Shown here: one piece after another, positions 44,906-58,097 of the stretch
How positions within the stretch are numbered: the first letter of the stretch is position 1
How the letters are laid out: every line of letters starts with the position of its first letter
Assembly: GCA_036345935.2 (NCBI GenBank)
Contig: JADWOT020000002.1
Coordinates: forward strand, 9,578,196-9,642,195
Direction: 5' to 3'
Source: Taenia hydatigena
Lineage: Eukaryota > Platyhelminthes > Cestoda > Cyclophyllidea > Taeniidae
Length of the DNA: 64,000 bases
Translations under genes and position numbers: made by a program
The notes under the pieces: generated by a model
Told to the model about the DNA's origin: nothing
The model's database searches: none
Seen by the model: the letters and a program-made list of their open reading frames with translations, nothing else

Positions 44906-47900
44906 GGTAGAAGAGGTGGCAGGAGGTGAAGTGACCAAAAAAGTGTACTTAGTAGATGGGTGCGGATGAGTGGATGGGTAGGTGAAAGAAGACGGGTGGC
45001 AAATGTGGAGGACAGCCCACCACTACTACTCGGGAGATGTAAGTAGGAGAAGGGAGGAGGCAGGTATAGCAAAGAAAGAAAGTGAGAAATGAATAAGCAA
45101 ATGTAAAAATTTGTGCGAGGAATGCGTGAAAATAGCTGTATGGGAGGTAAAGTGTAAGCAGTAGAGCTTGCATGGGCAAGGAAGATGAGTTGGTAGGACC
45201 TACGCGGCTGTCAGCGCGCCCTTCCTTTCTCTTAGGGCGAAAGCTGTGCGGTTTGTCATGTCCAGATGACAGCTACGTTCTGGAGAATCAGATCCGTCGA
45301 AATGAATGACATTTTATTGCAAACATAATGTCGAACCTTCCGAATAGCTACGAAATTAAAATAAAGAATGCTTTCCAGCATGGGCCTCATGGAAATCTTT
45401 GGTATGAAACAGAATACCTTCATGGCGTGTGGAATATGAGGCAGCTTCATTAAGTCAAATTGTGGTCTTGAATGAGAGCATCCAGTTTGTTTCAATTATG
45501 CTAATCCACTAATGATGTTTATTTTCCTTAGAACATGTGCCTCCTCCACACTGTCAAGTTTGCGACTGAATGCTCGGAGGGCTTTTGTGTGAAACATTTC
45601 GTCAGCACTTCTGAAATACTCCAGGGTAGTCGACATAGGCTGTGGAAAGTCGTCTCACTGCAGAAGGAATCTTATTTTCCGAAATTGCAAGTGACTGTGC
45701 TTTCTTTCGCCAAAGTTTAATTCGCATGCACAAGTTGTGTGGTCTCTCGCCGGCAAACTCACCACTGCCCTTAGACATTCCAAAAAGGCAGTTCTTTGAG
45801 CTTGTTGTACATATACGCAATTAGCGCTATTGATGGTCAAATACACTGTTCCTTGAATGCACCACCATAGTTCCCTGTTGCTGTTGTTCTGGTGGTGTTT
45901 AGAATGGTCCTTACAATGCGCACAAGCAGTCAGTTTAGGCTAAGGATTCGAATTGTAGCAACTCCGACCAGTGTGGGTGCGACTTCAAAGATAAACCTAG
46001 CTTGTTTATCTACAGCATGACCTCTTTTGACCAGTCAAGTGTCATGGTTGTTATCAGCACCAGAAAGAGCCACCGACATGATTGTTTGGCATTTTACGCC
46101 CTCCTTTGCGCGTTAATCTTGCTACCTCTCCCAAATTTGGGGTTAATTTGAGGTTTAATTCATTCGATGCATTTATATCCTTAATTGTCGTTTATAACAA
46201 ACCCCACTTCGCCCACTGGTATTATTCTTCCTAGTTTATGTCAAAAAGGGATTGCCACAGGTAAAAGGCTCCTTTGGAAGAGGGATGAGATGCGATGGAG
46301 TGGATGAGACAGGAGAGACTGGTTATCATGACAACTACTGGATCAGCGAGGGTGTGCATTGTGTCGATTGGGTCTAAAGAGTTTTTTTTTTCAGACGAGA
46401 TCAATGTGCTAATGCCTTGACCCAAATTGCAATGCTTCCGCGACTCAAGATGAATTGAATGATTATGAAAACCTCTTTGTTATTGTTCACTTACGGGATG
46501 AGCTAATTAGCAAGTGTTGTTTTGATGTGAATGGGATTTTATATTAACGTCAATAACTGAATTGGCTCAAGAGATATCAGTCGTAGTGTGGGCTCGAAAA
46601 CCATCCATTAACTAATGGTTGAGGGAACCCAGTTATGCAACATAGAAAGCTGAGATTAACTTGTTGCTTGTTGCAATCTTATGCAAACCATCCTGGATGA
46701 TTCGTTCGGTAAATAAAATATCGGTCTCGTGCAATAGGCTCTGCCTCCGTGGCAATCTTTGCGTTTGATTAGAAAAAAGGAACGCACTGCAGTCTTGGCA
46801 TCCTTCCAAGTGCACATGTAACCGTGACGAAGTCTAATGCGCTAGTGTGGGGTTTAACTGCATGAGTGATAGGCTGCAGAAGGCAAGATGTGTTGAGGCC
46901 CATAAAAATTGGCTCGAGTAGTTCTCCAGTACAAAATTAAATTTATCCTGGGATTTCATGGCTACGGAAGCCCAATAGTAGCTACTCTTTTAATCACCAC
47001 GCCTGGCTTAATATAAATGGATGACCAGCTCACTTATACCACCTAGCATTTGCGGAAGTCCGCGAGAGGAGGCAGGACCCCAGCTTTTGTTATTAGGCCT
47101 CGTGCTGCATTGTTAAAAGGGAAGTCAATCGCAAATTTCTACATTCTGCTTCTGATTCCTTCCCATTGGAACGAGAGGAGGATGTAAGATATGAAATTGC
47201 GCATTTAAACAGTGATGTAAAGATTCACGTTTTGTTAAGTCAAAGAGCTGGTTTGATTTTATTCCCTTCTCCCATTCGATGTGTTCTTTCTTAACCGTAT
47301 CCTAGCAGTGTTCAGCATTTGTCTGGCTTCAACACCAGCTCCGTCAGGCTCGAACTGCACTCCCCATCTTTTGCATATTTTACAATGCCTCTAAATGCTA
47401 AGTATAACTTGATTAGGTGCAGACTCTTCTACTCATTCCGAGCAGTCCACACAATAGACGTTTCAAAGAAGGCTTATGATCACGTAAATGTCACTTTGAT
47501 AGTATGGTGTGCATTTAAAAAGGGCTTTAAACGCAGTCAATCTCATGTCGCACTTAAATTTTGTCTCGAAGCTCATAAATAAAGCTGGTTATGAATACGA
47601 ACTGTAATTACAGCGCGCAGCATAAGGTCATGCTTAAGTTGGCATATAAGGCAAAATGCCTGAGTGGTTAAATTTAGATAATACAGCGCTCACTCCTGTT
47701 CCTTAAGGAGCAGAGTGTCTTTAGTCTGCCTGTAGTAACCCCAGACTTTAAACAATTTTGAAGGACATATCCAACGTAACAAAATCGTATGATCTGAAGG
47801 GCTGATTTTGATCACCGTTATGTTGGAACTACACGTCATCCACGCCTGTGTCATACTAATTAGGCATGAAAGCTGGATTGTTTTGCCGCGATAGAAAGCA

Positions 47901-50844
47901 GTATTAACAGTTATCACCTGATCAACCACAATTTCGATGCAAACGCTTCAATTATGCCTTTTGGACCAAAGGTCATACCAAATAGTGGCATATGACGGAT
48001 GCACTTGTCTTGCAATCGGCTCTTGTTTATTTTCTAAGAACTAAGTACAGCGCGATGAAAGTGATTCGCAACGATTCGCTAAAAGGTGGCGATTTTTAAG
48101 GCAAGCAAGATGTTTGTCAACATATACCGTCCTTCCTTTCTCAAAACCTCACACATTACCGAATCGCGTGTGCTATTTTAGCCAAATTTTTGCATCTCTC
48201 TCTCCCATGGACAGGACACTGAATTACCTACTGTAAACGACACTTTCTTAGCTCAATGCATTGTCCATGCAGCACGTCAGTGCGTCATTGACCTGGAAAT
48301 GAATGCATCAATCAACCTAAGTGTGTTGACATTTGCAGAGGAAATGTTCATGTTAAATTAATAATTCCCTTTGTGGAAGTAAGCGGTCACAGCATTTTTT
48401 ACACAAGCGCATCACTAACTCAGTCTTTGTCAATCGCCTTAGGGACCTCGCCACTCTTTCCTGACAGACAGAATGAGATAAAAGCGGGTGAGAGGGTGCG
48501 CTCGACAGATAAATAAGTTTTTAGTGCAAAGCGGTGCACGCTAAGATGCCATAAACTTGCACCTTACATCCGAAACTCATAATCGGTCCTCATATGCCTT
48601 CAACTGCATTTTTCCTCCTACGCCACGTTAGGTTTCACACTCTAATTTGCGTCCCAACAGCCATCGCCACTTTCTGGCTCGTACTCCTTTAAACTCATCT
48701 ACGAACCAGATATCACCTGTACGACAATATTTTATAAGAGGTACAATGCAGCGCGATTTTTATAAATTTAGACACTCTTGGTTATGGAGGAATCACCTTA
48801 AAATATGGCTGCCCTTAGAAGCAACAAGAACGTTAAGACAGTGCATACTCTATGAGTTCCCTCTTTTTTCTCACAGACTAGTTTACCACTGAGGGTAGAT
48901 ATCATTGCACCTCTGCGTCTATAAATGTCTCCTTATTCTTAAATAGCCGCTTCTTGAAGTTTGAGGGACCTAGATCGTGAGTTCAGCTGCTGCACTGTCA
49001 TGTTGTTGCAATTCACCGTAACGTTGTATTGTGCTCCCCTCACAGTGAGACAGCAGATGACTTCCTTCTACGAAGCTGAATGCATGGCTAGAAGATGTCT
49101 ACTTTTTAGCTGCTCAGATTTCTACTCGATTTTTCGCTTGCTATATTAAGTTGAGTAAGTGCCGTGAGTAACGAGACTTTGGGAATGCAAATTGCTGCAA
49201 CATGTAGTCCTTTATAAGATTAATTCCAGCCTTTGAATTTAGTCCTCATTGCATTTTTGTTAGTTGGGGACGCTGTTTGAATTTCAGATGATTTCCTAGG
49301 TCATGATTTCTATTTTTTACATAAGACAACATGATGAGTGAAAAAAAGCCATAAACAAAAAAGGATGGCTGCAGACTGCTTACCTCTAGCCATCGTTAGA
49401 CTGTCTCGAGAAGAGGGTGAGAAGACTGCCTTAACAAGATGCACTCAAGGGTCGTTGGAAGTCCACTGAACAAGAAGGGAACCAAGAATCAATTCCGGTA
49501 CATTGCACCAGCTTATTTAGCCATCTAGACAGCTACGCCTTTCTAGTTGGATTCATGATGGGAGGCGACCAGATGCGGAATAACCCTCATTTTATTGCAA
49601 TGATTTCAGCACTTTAGCCATATCATTTTCTCCTGCGAACATCTAAGTAACTCATGGGAAGCGTGCTTGACCCTGCGTGCATAAGGCATGATCTGAAAGG
49701 GCATCGTATTAGTGTGAGGCAAATCCAATTTTGACATGGCTGGTAAAGGTAGACATTACTTAGACAACCTCTTCCTATATTTAAAAATTTCAACTTTTAC
49801 GAACGTTAGCTTCGGTGTCTTTAGAGCTTAAAAATGGGTCAAAAAATGAAGTAAGTAGCCCTTTTGAATCGATTACACTTATCACAGCTATTGTTTGAAA
49901 CAACACGGAAAGTATGAGCCAAACTAAAAACTCGTGAATTATAGGTCTGCCTCATAATTGACAAGATCTTGTGAGACGCTATGTGCCGTGAAATCCTGCC
50001 AGAGGGAGATGTTTACGCGATTGACGACCTTAATGTTTAGTTTTCGAATGTATAAGTGGGAGATTGGACCTCCTCAACGAGAAAAAAATGGCGTAGCGCA
50101 TGACTGAGTGCCTTCGATACATCCTGTTACGCAACCGTCTTCTAGCAAGTCTACATCTGCCACTTTAAATGGTTTAAATCACTCCTGCAACGCCAGTTGT
50201 CTAACTAATATACCTTCTCCAAGGATCAACATGAGCATAACCATATCGACGCCAAGGGGTTTAGCTTTTTTAAAAAGACGTCATACCTTTTTGAAATGCT
50301 GGCTAGACAGGATCTAGCCAGATCGCAAGTTTCATCTTACAAGTGACCAGCTTTCCAAACTGAATGAAAATTAATAAGGATATGTTTAAAAGTGAAATAA
50401 ACTGCAAAATTTTAGGAAGCCGCAATGATTAGCTTCCTTGTGTTGTGCCAAGTACAGCGCGAACTCCTTCGGACAGCCTACGGGTCATCCTCAGATTTTT
50501 AAGATGCGCTCACGAGGTGCAGCCAGTAAAAGGTAGAGGCAGTCCACCATTTTGCCCACCAAAGGCAATGCATCATCCCCTCGATTTTCTTTCCACCTCC
50601 TATGCCAAATTAATATATTTTCTGGTAACCCTAATAACGAGGCGAATTGCTTATCTGATTCTCACAAGATTCAATCCAGCTATTGCTCTACCCAAAGCAG
50701 TCATGCGGTCAGTGGCACGATCGAAAATAAAACGTCTTCTGGCCAACTGACACTATTCCTTGCAAATTTTAAGCGTCGTGCTTGCTTCATTCACATAGCC
50801 CGGCCTTGTTGGGGTCTGTTTAATGCTCGCTACGATCGTTGGCT

Positions 50845-51905
50845 TTGCGTACATGCATATTCCTTCCTTCAGTGCCCTAAGGTAGCAAGGGTTGCATATT
50901 CTCTCTTTATGGAACGACGCTCACCATTGCCATTCGCCTTTTTCCACTCCGGAGCCAAATGCCTTAAGCATATTGGTAAGGAAAAAATGAATTATCTAAA
51001 TGCTGCATTGCCGCTCAGCAGTCATTGTGCATGGTGGAATGGGCAAACGAGTTGAGATGGAAGGTGTAGACCTTTTTGGACGCGATTGAAGAAGGGGAGT
51101 AGGAGGAAGTCGGATTGCGTGCTCTCGAAAAAGTAATTGGCACAGAGTGAACTGTGGGCCAAGTAATATCCTGAGACAACGCTAGCTAAAGGCTGGCCGT
51201 CCAAGTGACCGTAGGCTATACCGAGGAGGAAGCAAACAACAGCAGAGCGCCTGATAAGTGGAGAAAACAACGAAATGCCTGAGTTGGATGGATTGCTGGC
51301 GAACATGCAACCGTAGGAAAGCCAAATGCGGACATGTGACTACAATATTTCTCAAACGGAGGAAGGAAAGTTAGCAGTATTGAGAAAAAACACAAAAAAG
51401 TCCTTAGAATGAGTAAAGGAAAAATGGTGAAATCTGTATGTCACACATATGTGGTGGTAGGATGAAATGGAGAATAAGACTCGATGGAGGGCATGGCATC
51501 GCCTAAGAAAAACAAAAAAATCTGCTTAATAAGTGCATTATTTTTAAAATAAAATAAAGAGCGACTTGGGGCTGTTGAGCGGTGGTGATTTTCGTGGTGA
51601 AAATGCATCAAAAAGGTGTTGGATAGGATTATATAAAGGAGCACTGATGCATGTATAGGGCAAAAATAACGTTAGTAGTGGTGAAATATGTTTCATGTGT
51701 GTGATGGGGAGATGAACTAAAAAAATTGAGGTGAAACGATGTCACTATAAGGAGAATGAAGTTATTTAAACAAAGAATCATTTGATTTGTATGAAAATTT
51801 AACCTTAGGCACGGAAAGTAGAAGAAACGTGGATAAAATAAATAGAATGAATGTGCGAGTGAGAGGAGGAGAGAAGTGCTTCTACCAATAGGCCATGATG
51901 CTGGT
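50845..51905 (+). repeat. ~1 kb dispersed repeat, member R5
   Basis: Copy 2 counterpart of R1, longer by 39 nt. Confidence 0.6.
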
Positions 51906-52570
51906 GGTGGCGGTCCCACCGGGACTAGGCGGGAGGGATGTAATCTAGACCTCGATGTGACGCTGATGAAAGCGGTAGGCATTGGTCCAAATATCTGCCA
52001 AACACACAGTGAAGTGAAAGTGGGAGGAGATAATGAGAGGCAAAGAGAGGTGGGTAATTATCTTCAATGGAAGGTCTGTATAGTATAGCTGAAAGATTTC
52101 GCAATTCTCCGCGTGCTTTTACCTAAAGGTATTGACAACCCCTCTAGCGAGATTCAATGCCAACAAGACGGTGATGATGGTTGGGTCTGGTTTGAAAATT
52201 CTGTGCTCTATCTTGCCTGCCTCGCAACGCGATGCCTTCATAATGAAAAAAAACCTGTAAAAGTACAAAAAGCTCATATTACCCAGCACTCAAGCCCACA
52301 AGGGCTTCGTAATCAACGAACCCGTCAACTATTTCCTTCAATCGATAAATCCAGACTCAAAACTTTTCTGGAAGATGATGATTACTGTACGTCTGTTGGA
52401 AGTCATGGCGGCCATTTCTGCAGTGATGTTCAGAATAATGGTCAAATGAGGGTGGACACTTCGACAGACGAATATACCAGTGAGTAAATACCTAGAACGC
52501 TGTTAATATAGCTCCCATTGTCCAGGATGCTCTTATCTTTGAGCGTTCAAATCGATCTCTGATTGCTCAC

Positions 52571-52867
52571 CTGCAGGAGTGCCTGAGCCATTTCCAGGAC
52601 CGTCTTCCCAATAAACATCGCTCCTGCCCTCTTGCGTTCCTCAGTGGCACCCACTGCAAGTATCAAGAGGAACAAACCGTAGAAGAGGACAGCCACCAGT
52701 CTTACTAACAAGAAGCATTCATCGAAAGCATTCCCTTCACACAGTTCTCGAAAGCTCAACACCCTAATTTGATAGAGAGCAATGCTTGCAGCCACGGTGC
52801 TGATGGCGAAAAGGACGATGCGGTTAATTTGGTACAGCACCAATGCGTGCTGGTAGCTGTGTCGACA
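52571..52867 (-). CDS. Second copy of the possible membrane-protein exon
   Basis: Same 99-codon frame, acceptor and donor as 7592-7888; the encoded sequence appears unchanged. Confidence 0.4.
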
Positions 52868-53925
52868 CTAAAAGATGTGGAAGAGTGCGAGTGAAACCAG
52901 GATGGCTCTTTGGATCCAGCAATTTGCTCATCACTTTGTTGGCAAGGTGTTCCATTCATGTCATGTAAACGAGATCGTCAGTTTTGCTCATGACGTGGAT
53001 AAGTTCAGACTCACAAGTCCCACCACGTCTTGGGAAGGATCTTGGACGCCTTAAATTATAACCCCTACTCTGATAACTGGCAAATTGACTGGTCTTCTAC
53101 CGTCAGCCAATTAATCTCTATTCTTTTTAAAATAGTAAATTTTGGACACCCAAATGCTAATTAGTTGTAGTTTTTTCAAAGAAGAGGATCTCTTAAGTAC
53201 TGAGTGGATCTCAGTCAAACTTTCGGCTATCAGCAAGTCAAAATTTTATGGAAAGGTATTTTTGATAGCTGAAATAGTCGTCTAGGTTGAAGTGATTGGT
53301 GAGTTAGGACTGTGACTTTTGTGGTTGAGGAGGTCGTTTGGAACAAACAATAATGTCTCTTCGTTAACACTTGTCTAAATGAGTTTCAGCACCACTCCAC
53401 AGGTCCGGTCAGGATGATTTTAGTTGTTTGGCTTCTGCAGCTTTCTTATTCTTCGTGATGCAGGGATGGACAAAGGATTACAGACACCATTCATAAGATA
53501 ACGTCAAAAATAACATAAAAGCCTCACTTTTGATGGTTGTTTTATAAACCACGTCTTTCTGGGGTAGTCCTCATGCAGAATCAAACATTTAACACAATTT
53601 TTATGGCAGCGCTGCGCGAAAATTCTTTGCAGGTGTGAAAAGATTTGTGTATTTAAGTGAGCCGTTCTGATGTTCATGTCTTACCCTAATTTGATGTTTT
53701 CATTCAATGGTCTCTATGATGGCATCATGCCCGGATGACAACTCTGTTCAAAAGGATTGAAATTGATTGAGTAAATGATCTTCTATTGTCGAAAATGGTA
53801 AATTCTTCTGGTACTTGTCTATTTCAAAGAAAGGATACTTTACAAAGTGGAAGCCACAAAATCTTGAACTTAAAACAGAACACTCTGATGACAAGTAGGA
53901 TATGAAGCGGCTTTATGCTTCCTAA

Positions 53926-54285
53926 CTAGCAGATTAAGCTGTTTTTGCTGATTTTTCTTGCGAGATGGAGATAAACCCACGGAGATTGTAGTTGTGTTAA
54001 AACACAGGTCTCTGCATTGTCAGATTCGCGACCGTTTGCGTTGCTCGGGCTATGCGCTCTGTGTTGTACGTAAGCGATGAGTTGAAACATCTTGTAGAAC
54101 ATAACATCCGCAATCAGGCTGCACTCTACTCTACAGAGAATTAAGCGGTGCACAAATATTGCGGCCTGAGGATAACAAAGAGCTAAAAACACAAGCAAAA
54201 TGAACAAATGTTTTGAGTTTTGACAAGGGAAGAACAAAAACAATAGCTTAGTCGTAATGATTGCTGCTAAAGTAACCACCAGCAT
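53926..54285 (-). CDS. Second copy of the upstream membrane ORF
   Basis: Copy of 8948-9307: changes Thr to Ala in the first hydrophobic stretch, Arg to Ser after RAH, Arg to Lys near the end; still open. Confidence 0.33.
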   Translation of the reverse strand: MLVVTLAAIITTKLLFLFFPCQNSKHLFILLVFLALCYPQAAIFVHRLILCRVECSLIADVMFYKMFQLIAYVQHRAHSPSNANGRESDNAETCVLTQLQSPWVYLHLARKISKNSLIC

Positions 54286-57200
54286 CGATCTTTGCTCTGA
54301 CGCCTTGCTGTTTGATGAATACTCGGATATCTTCGGTGCGAAATAATCTAACGGTACTTTGGATACATTCTAGAATAGTCTACACCAACTACAGAAGGCG
54401 GACTTACAAATAGGCATGTTTATTTATACCGAAGTTTACATGCACTGCGTTGTTTATGTGGGTGAACTCTACACCCTAGCCTATCACTAGCAGACCTATG
54501 GTTGCCTTCGAAAGTACAAAAAAACAGTGCTTGAAGCCTTCCGTAGGCACCTGTAATTGAGGCCATTAGTAAGCACGTCCTCTTTCTCAATTACGCCTCC
54601 AGCGTCTTAAGTTGGCGTTGCTATCAGTGGCGATAGAACTGGTTCCTAGCATGCGTACCGGAAGTCAAGTCACGTTAAACGACCAAATGATGAAACCACC
54701 CATAAATATGATCCAACTTTGGAAAGAACTTAAGAAACTGCATTTGCGCGTTTGCGCCTTTAAAATTCATGTAGGCCGATTTTGGCTCGCGAAACTGAGA
54801 TGCACGTATAAGCAAGAAGATCATCCCCTTCTCAACCCCACAATTTTGGTTGACCTTAAAATGTCAATGGGTGCACACGTGCCCGTTATAAGCAACCCTC
54901 TTTACATTTCGGTCATGTAGCTTTGTGCATTGCAGCTACTGCAGCTCATTTCGTGTGTCCCTTTGTCATTGGATACATCCTATGTAAATACCCAAGAATC
55001 ATTCCTTCTGGCTGCTCAATTCAAAAATATTTCCTAATTTTTATGCATCCTATAACAATTGTTGCTTTTTAAACAGATTCGTAATTAACTAACAAGCCCA
55101 TAGTCATCAAGGAGCAGATTACGGCGTAAGATGGATGGTTTCGCTTTTATCTGACCCTTTATTTTAGTGTCTTATGGTGCTGCTATCCACGTTTGCTTCA
55201 AAAAAAGCAATTGGAGCCTATTTCCTGAACATTTATGACATAAACGTTGGAAACTAGCACAGCACTACCCTACACTAAACCTTTTTGGATTTTATTCCAA
55301 GAGTATGGGCATTCCTAGTTTTAAGCCAGTCAGGCAGAGCGAATCAAGAGTAGCCTCTGCGTACCTTTTAAGTAATTCACATTTTTATTTAACCGAACCT
55401 TTGCTGACGATTTTATCTTTTTTATTTAAAATGTGCAAAAATTAGCATGACATTTGCATTTGCTAAGGCCAATGAGCCACACCCTACATTAATGCCATTT
55501 AAAAGAGAAGAATTTGCCCTTTTGAAGCGGACTCAATTCTTTGTGGAAAACAAGCAACACTTTTAAGAATAGCATTATTAAAAAAACCTTTGGGTCATTT
55601 TATTGCGCTGTTTCACTTTAAATGATGGAAGGCCTAACAGAAGGATGCCTTGGGGCGTAAATAGTCCTTCCACAAATAAACGCTAACTTAGCAACAAAGT
55701 CGTGGCCAAATTATGGGTCAATTTAATCATGTATTTTAAATTTTACTTAATGCCACCATTCTGATAATTACTCTCACCTGACAGAGGATATTTGCCTATC
55801 TGTCTGTCTGGTTATCAGTGCGTTGGAGGGTACTTGGCCAACAAGGTCCAAAAACTGCCTCCAGACCTACTCATGAAGCCATATTTCAATGAGTCATATA
55901 ACTGCACAACACTCATTAAGACTCCATAAAATAGACATATTTTTGGACTACTGATTAGGCTGCACTTACTTCTCACTGCTAATCAATGTAATCGACGGGT
56001 TGGAATCACTTTTGAGTAGCAATAATATATTAGCATCAAAACTTCCTCTAACGTTGTAAAGGAAGTAGTATGCCAAGCTTCTACAGCTCTGAAACCAAGC
56101 AGAACGCGACTTATAGAGGCGACAACCTCCACCACAGACGGACTGGCGTTCATCCAGTCCCTACAATGCTTCCATGTCATCCTTTGCACCCACCATATAG
56201 GACCACAAAGCCCCAGCAAGTTATTAAAATAAACTGTTAAGAAACTGCACCAAACCTGGAGCAAAGTTATCGTGGTCAAATCGTAAGTATTGTAAACGTG
56301 CATTTAATCAGCTGGTACATTTACATTGCAACATGCTCTGACCAGTCAGGGGAAACGTTTGTTTCCAGCATCAGTAAATGCCATCAACAAATTTGTTTAG
56401 CATTTCCAAATCTATCCTTGAATGTTAATCTTGTCACTTTTTTTCTAAGTTAAGGTTAGTTTGAAGCTGTATTCGCTCGCACAGGTGACAGTCTTTCTGC
56501 TTCATGCAAAAAAGGGTTGCTACAGATAAAAGGCAGCTTTACCTGAACTCTCTTCTTGAGTGGGCTTCTTCTTCGGAGAGGGAGGAGGAGCTGGAAGGCA
56601 AGAGCTTAGAGTGAGCGATGTCTCAGCGCTAACTACATCAGCAAGGCTGTGCATTGTGTTGGTTAGGTGCAAATTATTCTCTTTCGATGCGACATCCTCC
56701 GCCGCTATGGTCGACCGCTGACAACCAAACTCACAACGGCCATATGACTCAAATTGAATCGAATAATAAACTTATGAATTTTGAAGGTAACATACAGACA
56801 AAACGAATCGCGACTTTATGGATGTGGCTAAGATCTCTTATCATCTGCTATAAATGCGTTGGTTTACGAGACACCAGTCAATCTCAATACAAAAACCATC
56901 CATTGGTGAGTGAGGGAGTTCGAAAATGTGATGTAAAAAGCTAGGGTTAACTTGTCACTTGATTATGCTCCTATGTAAGCCATCTCGGATGATCCCTTTG
57001 GTGAGAAAAAGTTGGCTTTCGGTAGTAAGCTCCTTCTCCATTACCAACCTTTGCTAAAATATATTCCTGTGCAATCGATTAGAAATGCATATAAAAAATT
57101 AACTTCGTCATCTTCCCAAGTACGCATGTGGACGTGGTGAAGTTAAATGAGCACGTATGGTGTTTGATTGTGTGGTGCTTTGCAAAAAGCATCTTTGAGT

Positions 57201-58051
57201 TTTCTAGTACTGAAATTCTTACTATTAAAATCTAACAGCGTCTCTAAGCCAACAAATCAAGTACGAGCTGTCTTCATTTCTCTTTTGACCACTATACATG
57301 TACTCATGGTGTTTGTCAACATTGAGGCATGTAGTGACAAGCACTAGAAAGTCATCATCATAGAATGTGGCGAGTGAAGTAGTATTTCTCACCTCCACTT
57401 CCTCCCATTTCCTCATCCTCGACTTGAAATCGAGGTTATGCGGTGTACGCCATGAATTTACAGCTTGATCTGTGGAATTGGCCCCTTGAGGAGGTGATAC
57501 ACCTCAAACTCGGATTTTCGGCCTCCAATAATTGAGCGAAGGGTGATAAGTTATCGTGTCTGCAGCGTGACTTACACAAACAGGGAAGAAATGGCCCTCT
57601 GGAGGGTTTGCGGTGAATAAACTAAGGAAAGTGGGATGGCAAGTATTTTTGTCTCCTAGTTGTTAGTCAGCTTGTCAAAAAGCAGGCTAGCTTGTCCTAC
57701 CCACATGGACATCAACTGAGGAAACGTGGCACACTAGCTTTTTTGGTTTCCCATAACCACCAAATTTGATATAAATGAAAGAAAATACCAATCCGCCTAT
57801 TTCAATTTCAAGCTGTTTTAAAAAAATAAGGCAATGCAAGTTATTTTCCCGCATAAGGTCCACCTCTAAATGATACGCCAGCGGAATCAGGATCTTGAAC
57901 TACTTGTAAATGACATGTTACACCTTAGCCGCCAAGTCAATGCTTACAACTGGGCTTCACAGCTTTAATGCTGTGCCAAAAATTGTGGAAACTAATTAAC
58001 CACTAATTTTTCGTAAAAGCACTCATATCTTAGCAGTATTGTGACCATTCT

Positions 58052-58059
58052 TATAAATA
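58052..58059 (+). promoter_or_regulatory. TATA box of the second antigen copy
   Basis: TATAAATA 39 nt upstream of the ATG. The junction of the 5,686-bp deletion (CCATT at 58045-58049) lies 2 bp upstream, so this copy has kept its TATA box but has new upstream sequence. Confidence 0.5.
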
Positions 58060-58097
58060 TGTTATGAGTTGTGAATGCGAGTAATTTTAGGGCAGAG

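Larger units (their letters stand above)
44940..58049 (+). repeat. Direct segmental duplication, copy 2, block I
   Basis: Second copy of 1-13070. It has 39 nt (51176-51214) absent from copy 1, and ends at a CCATT microhomology where it jumps to sequence equal to 18752 onward. Confidence 0.9.
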
